NCBI GenBank assembly: GCA_022495995.1
Contig: JAFEMH010001451.1
Coordinates: 1-64,000, forward strand
Source of the DNA: Adenophora triphylla var. japonica
Lineage: Eukaryota; Streptophyta; Magnoliopsida; Asterales; Campanulaceae
Direction: 5' to 3'
Length of the DNA: 64,000 bases
Notes under the pieces: model-generated
Seen by the model: the letters and a program-made list of their open reading frames with translations, nothing else
Database searches by the model: none
What the model was told of the DNA's origin: nothing
Program-made: the position numbers and the translations under genes
Shown here: positions 36,070-45,810 of the stretch, piece by piece
Layout: the number at the start of each line of letters is the position of its first letter
How positions within the stretch are numbered: position 1 is the stretch's first letter

Positions 36070-36400
36070 TTGACCTAATGTAACGCATCTAATGCAACGA
36101 TAGAGCTAATGTAACACATCTAATGCAACGCCAGAGCTAATGTAACGAGTCTAATGCAACGACAGAGCTAATGTAACTGCTAATGCAACGACAGAGGTAA
36201 TGTAACGCATCTAATGCAATGACAGAGATAATGTAACGCATCTAATGCAACGCCATAGCTAATGTAACGAGTCTAATGCAACGACAGAGCTAATGTAACG
36301 GCACATTTTGATTAATGCAATGGCTTTGATCTCAGCGTTACATTAGATTTTTTGGCGTTACAATAGATTTTTCTAATGTAACGGCTAAATTACTAATGCA
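36070..36400 (+). repeat. Left subterminal repeats of the CACTA element
   Basis: About 16-20 copies of the decamers TAATGTAACG and TAATGCAACG alternate, with spacers such as catc and acagagc giving a roughly 34-bp higher-order period. Subterminal repeats of CACTA elements are transposase binding sites by family knowledge; here binding is inferred. Confidence 0.85.
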
Positions 36401-36439
36401 ACACCGAAATAATTCCCTCTTTTTTTTAAGGCGGGCTAA

Positions 36440-38388
36440 TATACCCTATGCCCTATGCCATATACCCTATGCCCTATGCCCTATGCCCTATACCCTATAT
36501 CCTATGCCCTATGCCCTATGCCCTATATCCTATACCATATACCCTATACCCTATACCCTACATTCTATACCCTATGCCCTATGCCCTATACCCTATAGGG
36601 TATACCCTATACTCTATGCCTTATGCCCTATACCTTATACCCTATACCCTATATCCTAAAGGGTATACCCTATACCTTATACCCTATATCCTATACCCTA
36701 CACTCTATACCCTATACCCTATATATAGGGTATACCCTATACCCTATAGGGTATACCCTATACCCTATAGGGTATACCCTATACACTATACCCTATGCCC
36801 TATACCTTATACAATATACCCTATACCCTATAGGGTATACCCTATACCTTATACCCTATACCCTATACTCTATACCCTATACCCTATATCCTGTACCCTA
36901 TAGGGCATACCCTATACCCTATACCCTATAGGGTATACCCTATACCCTATGCCATATGCCCTATACCTTATACCCTATACCCTATACCCTATAGGGTATA
37001 CCCTATACCTTTATACCCTATAGGGTATAGGGTATAGTATATAGGGTGTAAGGTATATTATATAGGGTATATGGTATAGTATATAGGGTATTGAGTATAG
37101 GGTATAGGGTATAAGGTATAGGGTATACCCTATAGGGTATAGGGTATAAGGTATAGGGCATAGGGTATAGGGTATAGGGCATAGGGTATAGGGTATACCC
37201 TATTGGGTATATGGTATAAGGTATAGGGTATACCCTATAGGGTACAGGGTATAGGGTATAAATTATAGAGTATAGAGTATAGGGTATAGGGTATAGGGTA
37301 TAGGGTATAGGGTATACCCTATAGGGTATAGGGTATAGGGTATAGAGTGTAAGATATAGGATATAGGGTATAGGGTATACCCTATAGGGTATAAGGTATA
37401 GGGTATAAGGTATAGGGCATAGGGCATACCCTATAGGGTATAGGGCATAGGGTATACCCTATAGGGTATAGAGTATAGGGTATAGGGTATACCCTATAGG
37501 GTATAGGGCATAGGGTATAAGGTATACCCTATAGGGTACAAGGTATAGGGTATAGGGTATAGAGTATAGGGCATAGGGTATACCCTATAGGGTATAGGGC
37601 ATAGGGTATACCCTATAGGGCATAGGGTATACCCTATATGGTATAGGGTATACCCTATAGGGTACAGGGTATAGGGTATAGGGTATACCCTATAGGGTAT
37701 AGGATATAAGGTATAGGGCATAGGGTATATGGTATACCATATAGGGTATAAGGCAGAGGGTATACCTTATAGGGTACAGGGTATGGGGTATATGGTATAA
37801 GGTATTGGGTATAAGGTATAGGGCATAGGGTATAGGATATACCATATAGGGTATAGGGTATAGGGTATAAGGTATAGGGCATAGGGTATAGGGTATACCC
37901 TATAGGGTATAGGGCATAGGGTATAGGGTATACCCTATAGGGTACATGGTATAGGGTATACCCTATAGGGTATAGGGCATAGGGTATAGGGTATATCCTA
38001 TAGGGTATATACCCTATATGGTATAGGGCATAGGGTATAGAGTATACCCTATAGGGTACAATGTATAGGGTATATGGTATACCCTATAGGGTATAGGGTA
38101 TACCCTATAGGGTATAGGACATAGGGTATAGGGTACACCCTATAGGGTACAGGATATAGGATATAAGGTATAGTGTATAGGGTATAGGGTATAGGGTATA
38201 GAGCATAGGGCATAGGGTTTAGGGTGTAGGGTATAGGGTATAGAGCATAGGGTATACCCTATAGGGTATAGAGTATAAGGTATAGGGTATAGTATATAGG
38301 GTATAGAGTATAGGGTATAGGGTATTATAGTATAGGGTATAGAATATAGGGTTTAGGGTATATGAGGTTTAGGGTATGAGGGTATGTT
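36440..38388. repeat. Telomere-like heptamer array CCCTATA/TATAGGG with strand switches
   Basis: About 1.95 kb made of the heptamer CCCTATA (variants CCCTATG, CCTTATA, CCATATA). From 36440 to about 37016 the C-rich strand is mostly on top; from about 37020 to 38388 mostly the G-rich strand. Short switches CCCTATAGGG and GGGTATACCC occur dozens of times. Three exact plant-telomere units TTTAGGG lie near the right edge (38218-38224, 38352-38358, 38368-38374). Because three heptamers make seven codons, long spurious frames with a YPIPYTL-like peptide arise on both strands. Confidence 0.92.
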
Positions 38389-38421
38389 AATAAGTATTAT
38401 TACTATTTTAAAAGTATAATA

Positions 38422-38654
38422 CTCCCTCCGTCCCAAAATATTTGTCCCATTTGACTTTTTTGTTGAAATTTGACCACAAATTTATGAGAGATTAATCATG
38501 TTCATGAAATTCTAAAAGTTGTTGTTGATAATATTATTAATGGTGAATCAATAGGAATTTTTAGAATTTCATGAACATAATTAAATTGTCATATATTTGT
38601 GGTCAAAGTTCAACAAAAAAGTCAAATGGGACAAACATTTTGGGACGGAGGGAG
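38422..38654. mobile_element. Stowaway-type MITE, TA target
   Basis: A 233-bp sequence with long terminal inverted repeats: CTCCCTCCGTCCCAAAATAT at the left and its counterpart at the right, flanked by TA at 38420-38421 and 38655-38656. CTCCCTCCGTCCC is the hallmark of Stowaway (mariner-like) MITEs. It inserted into the CACTA element. Confidence 0.93.
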
Positions 38655-38799
38655 TAATTTTTTTTAAAATTTATTTTTGAATTGATATAAATATTTTAGA
38701 CATTTTTTGGTAAGGAAGTTTTTTTTTTAAAAAAATTATATAAAATAAGTTAGAAATTAACTAAATATTTCTATCAATTATTACTTAGGTATATTAATA

Positions 38800-39059
38800 C
38801 TCCCCCCGTCCCTAAATGTTTGTCCCATTTGACTTTTCAAACATTTTAATTTAGTGATTTTGAAGCTTTAATTTTGGTTATTTTTACGAACGCTTTGAAA
38901 ATTATTGATAATATACACCGCCGTTATGTAATACTCCGTCCCTAAATGTTACAAGTTTTAAAAATTTAGTGATTTTGAAGCTTTACTTTTGGAAATGAGA
39001 CTAACTTTTTGGGACAAAGGAAAAGGGGAAATGAGACAAACATTTAGGAACGGAGGGAG
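38800..39059. mobile_element. Second Stowaway-type MITE in the CACTA element
   Basis: A 260-bp sequence starting CTCCCCCCGTCCCTAAATG and ending with the inverse (CATTTAGGAACGGAGGGAG), with TA at 38798-38799 and 39060-39061. An extra partial copy of the terminal sequence (actccgtccctaaatgtt) lies inside near 38932. It is a different subfamily from the one at 38422. Confidence 0.88.
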
Positions 39060-39284
39060 TATTTCTTAGAAGTTTAAATTATTAAATTAATGAGTATTAT
39101 TATTAATTAATAACATTATTATTATTAATTATATAATAATATTTATTATTATATTCAATTATTTAATTGAATAATTAACAATAGCATCATTGTTAGTATT
39201 ATTATTAAGTATTATTACTAATAATTTTTAAAGAAATAAAAGTATATAATATAAAAACATTTACTTTTTTGATATTATGTATTA

Positions 39285-39790
39285 TTACTAGATCCGCCGC
39301 TCCCCTCCAACGTATTCTTCTCTCTCTCCCCAACACCGTCTTCTTCTCTCTCTCCCCCAATGCCGTCTTCTTCTCTCCTCTTCATCGTCTCCGGCGAGGG
39401 CCACCCCAACGCCGTCTTCTTCTCTCTATCCCCAACTGGCCGGCGTTGATTTGGAGCCCGGAATCTGGAAATTAACCGGCCGTCTTCATCCCTACCCCTT
39501 CTACCCACCACCGCCGTCGCCCTCCACCAAATCAAATACTGCCACCGTCGTCGCCCTCCACCAGCACCCCTCCTTCCTCATCACTTCCGAGGCTGGGAGA
39601 AAGGCCACCGTTGTTTGCTTTTACAGATCTTAATTTTGTTTTGTCCATATCTGAATTTGTTTTTTGCCCAGATCTGGATTTGTGTCTTTGTTTATAATTG
39701 CTAATGAATGTGTATATATTTCTTGTTCTTTTTGCAGCCATTGAAGGTGGTGGTTGATGGTGGCAGGTGGTGGTTGTGGTATAAGAGATG
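39285..39790 (+). other. CT-rich, gene-like segment inside the CACTA element
   Basis: The GC content rises and the sequence caccgtcttcttctctctct recurs three or four times (39330-39430), followed by a Pro/Ser-rich open stretch to about 39630. Then comes TTTTACAG/ATCT, a T-rich stretch with two more cagatct blocks, and TTTTTGCAG/CC at 39738. This looks like the 5' part of a plant gene (CT-rich leader, first exon, leader intron). Capture of a host fragment by the transposon is inferred; I do not recognise the gene. Confidence 0.35.
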
Positions 39791-39990
39791 TTTAGGGGAC
39801 TAAAGTGTGACTCTAGGAATATATCAAGGACTGATTTGAGGAAAGTAAAACCTAAGGGACTGATTTGAGGAAAATAAAATCTAATGGACTGATTTGAGAA
39901 AAATAAAACCTAATGGACTGATTAAGAAAAATAAAATTTAAGGGACTGATTTGAGAATAATAGAACTTAAGGGACTGATTTAAAAATATT
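39790..39990 (+). repeat. Short tandem repeats, unit about 28-30 bp
   Basis: The motif gggactgatttgaggaaaat (with variants ending aaaacctaa) occurs about six times between 39835 and 39980, with decreasing fidelity. Confidence 0.8.
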
Positions 39991-39997
39991 TACAAAA

Positions 39998-40002
<5 letters not shown>

Positions 40003-40048
<46 letters not shown>
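40003..40048. repeat. (TA)n microsatellite
   Basis: About 23 uninterrupted TA units. Just after it, at 40076-40099, is the palindrome-like gcgacggaaatatccgtcgg, a motif often seen in plant DNA-transposon interiors. Confidence 0.9.
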
Positions 40049-40053
<5 letters not shown>

Positions 40054-40194
40054 TTTTAATAAAAAAATCAAATTAGCGACGGAAATATCCGTCGGTAATT
40101 TGGTATATCAAAAATAAAAATAATCGAAAAAAGAAAATTAAAAAAATTAAAAAAATTGTGAAAATATGTAATAAATTTTAGGTACTCATCTACT

Positions 40195-40475
40195 TTTTGG
40201 CGTTACATTAGGTATTCAACTACTTTTTAAATTGGCGTTGCATTAGGTACTCATCTACTTTTTAGCGTTGCATTTTGTGTTCATATAGTTTTAAAATTGG
40301 TGTTGCATCAGGTATTTGTCTAATGCAACGCCAAAGCTCTGGCGTTACATTAGCTTACTCTGTCGTCGCATTAGACCTAATGCAACGCAAGAGAATGCAA
40401 CAGCCATTTGGCGTTACATTAGGCCTAATGTAACGGTTTTTGGGCCCTAATGCAACGAAAATTGGCATTACATTA
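40195..40475 (-). repeat. Right subterminal repeats of the CACTA element
   Basis: Copies of TAATGCAACG/TAATGTAACG in both orientations (for example ggcgttacattaggtattca, cctaatgtaacgg), mirroring the left end. Confidence 0.82.
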
Positions 40476-40497
40476 GGTCAGAAATGTAGTAGTGACG

Positions 40498-40712
40498 TTA
40501 TATTACAGAAGTTCCAAGTCGGTGATCTAGTCTTACGAAAGGTGTTTCAGAATACAAGAGAGCCCAATGCTGGAAAGTTGGCCCCCAAATGGGAAGGGCC
40601 ATACTTAGTTGATGTCGAAGCAGGTAAAGGCTCATATTGGCTGTCAACTCTGGAGGGGGAAAGGATTCCCCGAAGCTGGAATGCCATTCACCTCAAGTCC
40701 TATTTTATGTAA
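40498..40712 (+). pseudogene. Integrase C-terminus of Tat element 2
   Basis: Downstream of the CACTA element the integrase frame resumes at FQVGDLVLRKVF and continues through KWEGPYLVDVEAGKGSYWL to IPRSWNAIHLKSYFM, ending at 40712. This is the integrase C-terminal domain. The frame agrees with 36056 if one ACG copy is counted. Confidence 0.92.
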
Positions 40713-40836
40713 GTTTCCATAATTACGTTACAATGCAAATAAAACCAAGGTACGATCTTTACCGTTCTATTTTCAATAAAAGTACTTGTTTCTGTTTTGT
40801 TTATTTTTTGAATGATTACTGACTTAAGCAGCGGAG

Positions 40837-40859
40837 GGGCGTTAGCTAAGCTAACGCCC
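40837..40859. other. Near-perfect palindrome downstream of pol
   Basis: GGGCGTTAGC, a three-base centre (TAA) and GCTAACGCCC form a stem of at least 10 bp. It lies 125 bp after the pol stop. A role in 3' end formation or transcript structure is only a guess. From 40713 to 41448 no plus-strand gene is seen. Confidence 0.7.
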
Positions 40860-41448
40860 ACCCCTAACATGTTTCTGTTTTGCAAGGAAACAAGAAGCAT
40901 TTGAATAAACTCCTTGACAAATTGAGATGTTAACATCCTTCCAAGAAGTTAACATCTTAAATCAGGTACGACCGCTTTCTTACTTTCTGTTTAAAAGAAA
41001 TATTTTTACATGTCAATATGTACGAATTAGCCATCTCCAATCGATCAATGAGTTTTGACCCTAAGAATTTATCAATATGGTTGTGGCATATTCATGCCAT
41101 CTAAGAACAAAAGATTATTGACATTTACATGTCAATCAAAGTAATTGCAAGGATTTATACATCCACTCGCAAGTTGTTATTATCTCCAAAAAGGTTAGCA
41201 TGCCAACCTCCTATTTTCATTTTTCAAAATGCTTGAGCAAAAGTTTTTAGCAAAACCCAAGCAAAACAAAAGTTTTTACCCTACGAAAGCATAAAAGTGT
41301 TGGACCAACCCAACACTTGAAAAGCAAATTGTCTTGGCCCTTATGGACCGATTACAAACCCAAATTTTTTTTTAAACATTGTCTTTGGGACGCAACCCAT
41401 TTTCAAACCAAAAGTTTTTTAAACACAAAGAACCATTTTCTTTTTCCT

Positions 41449-43097
41449 TCACGGGGTGGCTACTGCCGCAGATGTTGTCGCTACTCCTTCCTCTAGGATA
41501 TCATCATCCTTAGCAGCTGAGGATCCTTCTCCTGCTTCCTCTCCCTTACCATCCAAGGCCTTCAAGAGTGAACGTTGCTGCTCAACATCCCACTCTGTAT
41601 GCTTCCCAGCCTGGAACACTTCCATCATCTAAATTTTTATTGCTATCATACCTCGGGCAACCGTGGCCATCATGTTCTTCCTCACATCTTCAATTTCCTG
41701 CAACTGAGTGTCTTGAATGGAAGACATGCCTTTCATCAAGCTCTCAACCTCGTTCTGTAAATCCTCTATTCTCTTAGTTGAAACATCCTTCTGTTTCTTC
41801 GCCTGTAACGCCTCCAACACTAACTTTCTGTTTCTTTCTTCGAGATTGTTTATTTTTATTACAGCCGCATCAATACCCTGCAAAAGACAAGTTTGATGAT
41901 TAAAATCTGAGATGCATTGTATATTCAAAAAATTCCTTTGAAACTCTGCTTTCGAAAAACAGAGACTTACCACTGCTGCTCTAGCAAGTACCTCCTGAAC
42001 ATCTGCCAAACCTGTTTCATCAATATTTATTACTTCCTTAGAACTGCCCTTCCTTTTCTTAACACTGGCTCCCACGGATGGTGCCTCCATCTCTTTCTTA
42101 GGCACCGTCAACTGTTGGCTAGCTTGGGTTTTCCCTACAAAATCCTGAAGGTCTTTTAAAGAAAAAGCAGCTGTGGACTTCGAAACTATCAAAAACAGAA
42201 AACATATTATGAGATGAAAGCAAAATCCATATACAAAAAGGCAAATTTTTTGGACAGAATAGGATCTTACCAGTGGACATCTCAGTAGATGGTGGTATCT
42301 CCTGTTCTTCAGAAATGGCTATTGCTTCAAGTGGCTTGAAGGATCGCTCCTCCTCTGAAAATTCCAATAATCTCCTCACTTTATCGATGGTCTCGGCAGA
42401 AGGTGGGAAGAGCTTCGCCCAATCAATGGCTGCAAAAACAAACAAAGAAATTACAAATTCAAGTAAGTGCGGAAAATAAAGAAAAATTGAAGTTTAAAAG
42501 AGGGATACCTTCCCTGTTCCATCCTGTTGCATATAAATCTCCGTTCTCCAAGGAATCCTTCTCAACAAAGAAGTATTTTGACTTTCAACCCCTATCATTT
42601 ACTGTTACTCTAAAAAACAGAGGTTTCATGCCAGACCTAGTTTTTAGAAGATATCTCGTAGAGCCAAAGGTTTGGAGCTCATATACGAAAGCTATCTCTC
42701 TCAAACCTATGTCTAACCCAAATTCACGGTTCACCCGCTGGACACAAGAGAAAATCCTCCAAACCATGGGCATTAGTTGGACGAAAGGCAAGTTTGTTTT
42801 TCTAAAAAACTCGGTTATCAACGCAGGGAAAGGATACGAAAAACCAAGGGCAAAGGGATATTCATAAAAATAGACCCACTGTGGAGACACAAAATCAGCC
42901 CTAAGAAACACATCGAAAGACCTAAAGATGGTAGAATCTGGGAAGCATCGTCGATCCTTGACAGATTCGATGAGCTCATTGTTGAAAATACAAACCTCTT
43001 CATCAGGTTTTGCCAATAAGCCCTCGCAAGAGAAACCCCCATCCTCGTTCAAACTCAGAGGGTTTCTTGCAGCCTTGCCCTTTCTTGGCTTAACCAT
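41449..43097 (-). pseudogene. Spliced opposite-strand ORF of Tat element 2 (gypsy-type transposon domain)
   Basis: Four exons read on the minus strand: 43097-42509, 42429-42271, 42185-41971 and 41877-41449, 464 codons in all with a stop at 41449-41451. All three introns (79, 85 and 93 bp) are GT-AG (AAG/GTATCC, CTG/GTAAGA, GTG/GTAAGT; acceptors TTGCAG, GATAG, TTGCAG) and the phases match. Exon 1 has features of the domain named putative gypsy type transposon (PF04195): PFPALITEFFRKTNLPFVQL, MVWRIFSCVQRVNREFG, GMKPLFFRVTVNDRG and KSKYFFVEKDSLENGDLYA. Exon 3 has a basic VKKRKGSSKE, a possible nuclear signal. Exon 4 is a coiled coil (NNLEERNRKLVLEALQAKKQ). TGA at 42585-42587 (probably from TGG) and TAG at 41629-41631 break an otherwise open gene. 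The protein's role in the element is unknown. Confidence 0.8.
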
Positions 43098-43354
43098 ATT
43101 TTCAAAAAGGAAAAAGGGGAAGAGAGAGAGGGAAAGATTTTACCTTAGAGAAAATCACCGCCGGGAAGAAGATGGATGAAACGTTGGAAAAGTGGAGAAG
43201 AAAGCGAAAGGGGCTCAGTTAAAAAACCTAGATTCTTGGTATTTACGCTAATTAAGGTGGATTAAACTCCTCAACTGCCACGTCTCAATCAAGTTAATTA
43301 ACCGCCAAAGTTTTTAGAAGAAAGTAGAAAAACCGTCCATTTAAATTCATTAAA

Positions 43355-43374
43355 AGACAGTTTTAGGGGACAAT
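43355..43374 (+). other. Polypurine tract of Tat element 2
   Basis: TTTTAGGGGACAAT immediately precedes the 3' LTR start at 43375. It is a short purine run and the only candidate at this place. Confidence 0.55.
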
Positions 43375-43944
43375 TGTTGTGGGTAAATTCAGGATCACCA
43401 CATCTTGAAAAGTTGCCAGCATGTCGTCATCTTCAAATCCGTGGACAAGGTAAAATTCACTTAGATAATTAAATCATTATTTAATTATTTTTGTTATATC
43501 TTTAATTACAGGTAAAAACGAACGTGGGAAAAACCTATTTCGTGGACTCATTTCAACGGTTGAGAGATCAAGTCAAGATCGAGATAACAAGGCCGAGATT
43601 CTAGGAAAGTTTGTTAGGGTTTTGTTATCTTCAGTTATCTTTATTTATTTAAAGGCTTATGGCTGGAACACTAAGCACGCAATATTCACACACTGTTCAC
43701 AAACACATTGTAATCCGCCATAGCACCAACATTTGTAACTCATCAAGATCAATACTACCGTTTGGGACGAAGGTGACCATAAACACCTTTCGAGGTTTTG
43801 TGCCGGCGAGATAGTTTTCTCAAGGGCTTTCCTCGTTACATGATCGAGTCATCTTAATTTTATTGTTACACCGATTATATTCCATTGCACCTTCTTCAAT
43901 CTTGTTTCGAATTATTTTACATTTGATTGTTTTTTACCAAAATA
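43375..43944 (+). mobile_element. 3' LTR of Tat element 2
   Basis: Starts TGTTGTGGGTAAATTC and ends ACCAAAATA (the final CA of the partner has become TA). It is followed by the GGTGA duplication, and is nearly identical to 29995-30563. Confidence 0.93.
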
Positions 43945-43949
43945 GGTGA

Positions 43950-44506
43950 GTGGAAAGTTATATTCAAGTGAGAATCTATTTTGGCATGTAAAATTATCTA
44001 GTTTCACTTTCTTGGTTTCATATGTCTTTGCCTGTACACCTAGCCCATGATTGTCGCGAATATTACAAGGCATAAAACCATATTTGATCCTTAAAAATTA
44101 GCCGGGTTGACAATTCTGATTAACATGCATATAAGTGTGCTTGTGCAAAATTTCATTATCTTATCATATTTGATTTAGAGCACGACATATGTGACCCTAT
44201 AAACTATCTTAATTTGGGGACAATGATCTCCCATTATTCATTAATATTATCATTGTATGGTGGAGAATTGTGATTTATATGCATTAATGTAATTATAATT
44301 CCATGTTCATAATGATACTTATTGATTTTGTGTGTTGTAAGAATCTGAGACTTGTATTACTAGCAACCCCATTGTGTGCTGGGACATCCAAAAATATTTT
44401 CTTATGTTGTAATGTTTTTATCATTCGTATATTAGAGAGTAGTTTTAATTCTTGTTTTAGTTTTTATTTTACTCGAGGACGAGCAAAAGATAGGTTTGGA
44501 GGTATT
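43950..44506 (+). other. 3' internal end of Athila element 1 with polypurine tract
   Basis: Sequence on the far side of Tat element 2 resumes the Athila element. It ends actcgaggacgagcaaaaga then taggtttggaggtatt (about 44491-44506), the purine tract that in Athila precedes the 3' LTR; Athila element 2 has a matching ctcgaggactagcaaatg at 54565. No env-like ORF is present. Confidence 0.75.
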
Positions 44507-45075
44507 TGATGGATGTGTTTCTACATATCTAAATAATACTCCCTCCGTCCCACTATACTTGACACTTTTTTCCATTTTGGGCCGTCCCACTATACTTGAC
44601 ACCTTCCAAAAATAACCTAGTTTTTATATTTTTATATTAGATGGACCCCACCACTAATTCTATCTCTTCATTTTTCACCACTCAATTTATTCAACCAACA
44701 CCACTATTTATCCCACTCATTCTCTCTCTTCATTTTCTACCACACATTTTCTTTATTTAATTGTTTCTTCTTAGTTCCCGTGCCCACCTCAAGGGTGTCA
44801 ACTATAGTGGGACGGAGGGAGTATACTTTTAAACATATATGATGCACATCCTCGGGTTATATTAGTGTTTTAATGGTGTTTTGAAGTGTTTATTATAGGA
44901 AAGAGAATGAAATTTACATGGATTATGAAATTGAAGAATGCAAAAAGGAATATCCAGATTGAAGGAGTAAAGGAGGAAACAATTTGGAGTTGTTAAAAGC
45001 CATTAAAAAAGTGGGTGTCCTCAAATTTTGAAATGAAGGTCACGAGTGAAGCTAATTTCGTATTAGGTGTTCGAA
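44507..45075 (+). mobile_element. 3' LTR of Athila element 1 (fragment)
   Basis: Begins TGATGGATGTGTTTC after the purine tract. A Stowaway MITE splits it near its start. After about 45075 the sequence turns into a copia pol fragment, so the LTR is truncated or rearranged there. The missing end would be expected to resemble 25083-25130; no match is seen. Confidence 0.65.
44539..44821. mobile_element. Stowaway-type MITE in the Athila 1 LTR
   Basis: A 283-bp sequence starting CTCCCTCCGTCCCACTATAC and ending with the inverse (ACTATAGTGGGACGGAGGGAG), with TA at 44537-44538 and 44822-44823. An internal copy of cgtcccactatacttgacac follows the left terminus. Confidence 0.92.
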
Positions 45076-45340
45076 TATATTAGAATCCAAGGACTCTTTG
45101 GTTTGTCTGAAGAGAATACTTGAAACAAGTTTTTGAGCACTTTGATATGCGTCAATGTAAACCCCTTGACACTTTCATGGCTAAAAATGAAAAGTTGAGC
45201 TTTGACGACTACCATAAGATTTTGAGGAAGAAAAGAATAATATGTCTAGAGTTTCATATCGCAATGCTGTTGGCAATTTAATGTATGAAGTCATATGTAC
45301 ATGATCTAGCTTTAGCAGTTGGCATGTGATATCTATATAT
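45076..45340 (+). pseudogene. Copia RT C-terminal fragment
   Basis: The plus strand reads REYLKQVFEHFDMRQCKPLD, then MAKNEKLSFDDYHKI and SYVHDLALAVGM across stops. This is the stretch between RT and RNase H of a Ty1/copia Pol. It is isolated: no LTR or other domain of that element is seen near it, and it is on the opposite strand to the complete copia element that begins at 45576. Confidence 0.75.
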
Positions 45341-45575
45341 TTATCCGTATTTTATTATCACTTTTCCCTTCATTTAAATCATATCATTGAATAAATTCAT
45401 TTATCTTGTTTTATTTGTCTTTTTGGTGTAGGGACGAAATAGATGCAATTGAACAAAAATGTGGGCAAAAGAGGATTTTTGAGCTTAAAAGTTGAAATAC
45501 TACAAGTCGGATTGGTGGAAGGCGAATTGGCGAGCTTGGACTGCAAAAGTCACTCACCATCCTTGTTATATGTAG
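45341..45575. other. Unassigned AT-rich stretch
   Basis: No domain or repeat recognised. It ends at the target-site copy TGTAG (45571-45575) of the copia element; the right-hand continuation of the target is at 56896. Confidence 0.5.
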
Positions 45576-45810
45576 TAACAGATAGAGAAACTTTGCAAAA
45601 GGAATTGTGTATTTTATTGACAGTAAATACATGTATTTATACAATTACAGGAGACCTATTCTAGGAATGAGATTACAATGAATATACAAAATAATTATCT
45701 AAATATTGTATAAGATAAACATGGAAGGAGTATTATTCTAAGTGGAAGAATGATCTGGTGGATCTTTGCTGTTAGGAGAAATATCTGGTGGATCATCTTT
45801 ATTGTTATCA
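45576..45810 (-). mobile_element. 3' LTR of the copia element
   Basis: 235 bp, nearly identical to 56661-56895 (three substitutions seen). The purine tract lies just right of 45810. Confidence 0.93.

Larger units (their letters stand above)
36057..40494. mobile_element. Non-autonomous CACTA (En/Spm-type) transposon, TSD ACG
   Basis: The element begins CACTACTACATTTTTGACC and ends with its inverted counterpart (GGTCAGAAATGTAGTAGTG), about 27 bp of terminal inverted repeat with one mismatch. The 3-bp duplication ACG flanks it (36054-36056 and 40495-40497), the size expected of CACTA transposons. Inside each end are many copies of TAATGCAACG/TAATGTAACG. No transposase ORF is present. The interior holds a heptamer array, two Stowaway MITEs and a CT-rich gene-like segment. 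It splits an integrase gene; with the element and one ACG removed the reading frame is continuous. Confidence 0.93.
29995..43944 (+). mobile_element. Tat-type gypsy element 2, complete ends, TSD GGTGA
   Basis: Two LTRs of about 570 bp (29995-30563, 43375-43944) flank gag, protease, RT, RNase H, a second RNase H, integrase and an opposite-strand ORF. GGTGA stands at 29990-29994 and 43945-43949. The LTRs differ at a modest number of sites by eye (for example gccatcatc/gtcgtcatc, aagggacc/aaggtgacc). It is carried in the 3' part of Athila element 1 and itself carries a CACTA element in the integrase. Without the CACTA it is about 9.5 kb. Confidence 0.93.

Noticed and set aside
36396..37882. Long open frames with a YPIPYTL-like repeat on both strands
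   Set aside because: They follow automatically from a seven-base repeat (three units equal seven codons) without stop triplets. No start context or domain is present, so they are not proteins.
36440..38388. A true internal telomere
   Set aside because: Nearly all units are TATAGGG rather than TTTAGGG, and the orientation flips many times. Only three exact telomere units are seen, so I call it telomere-like.
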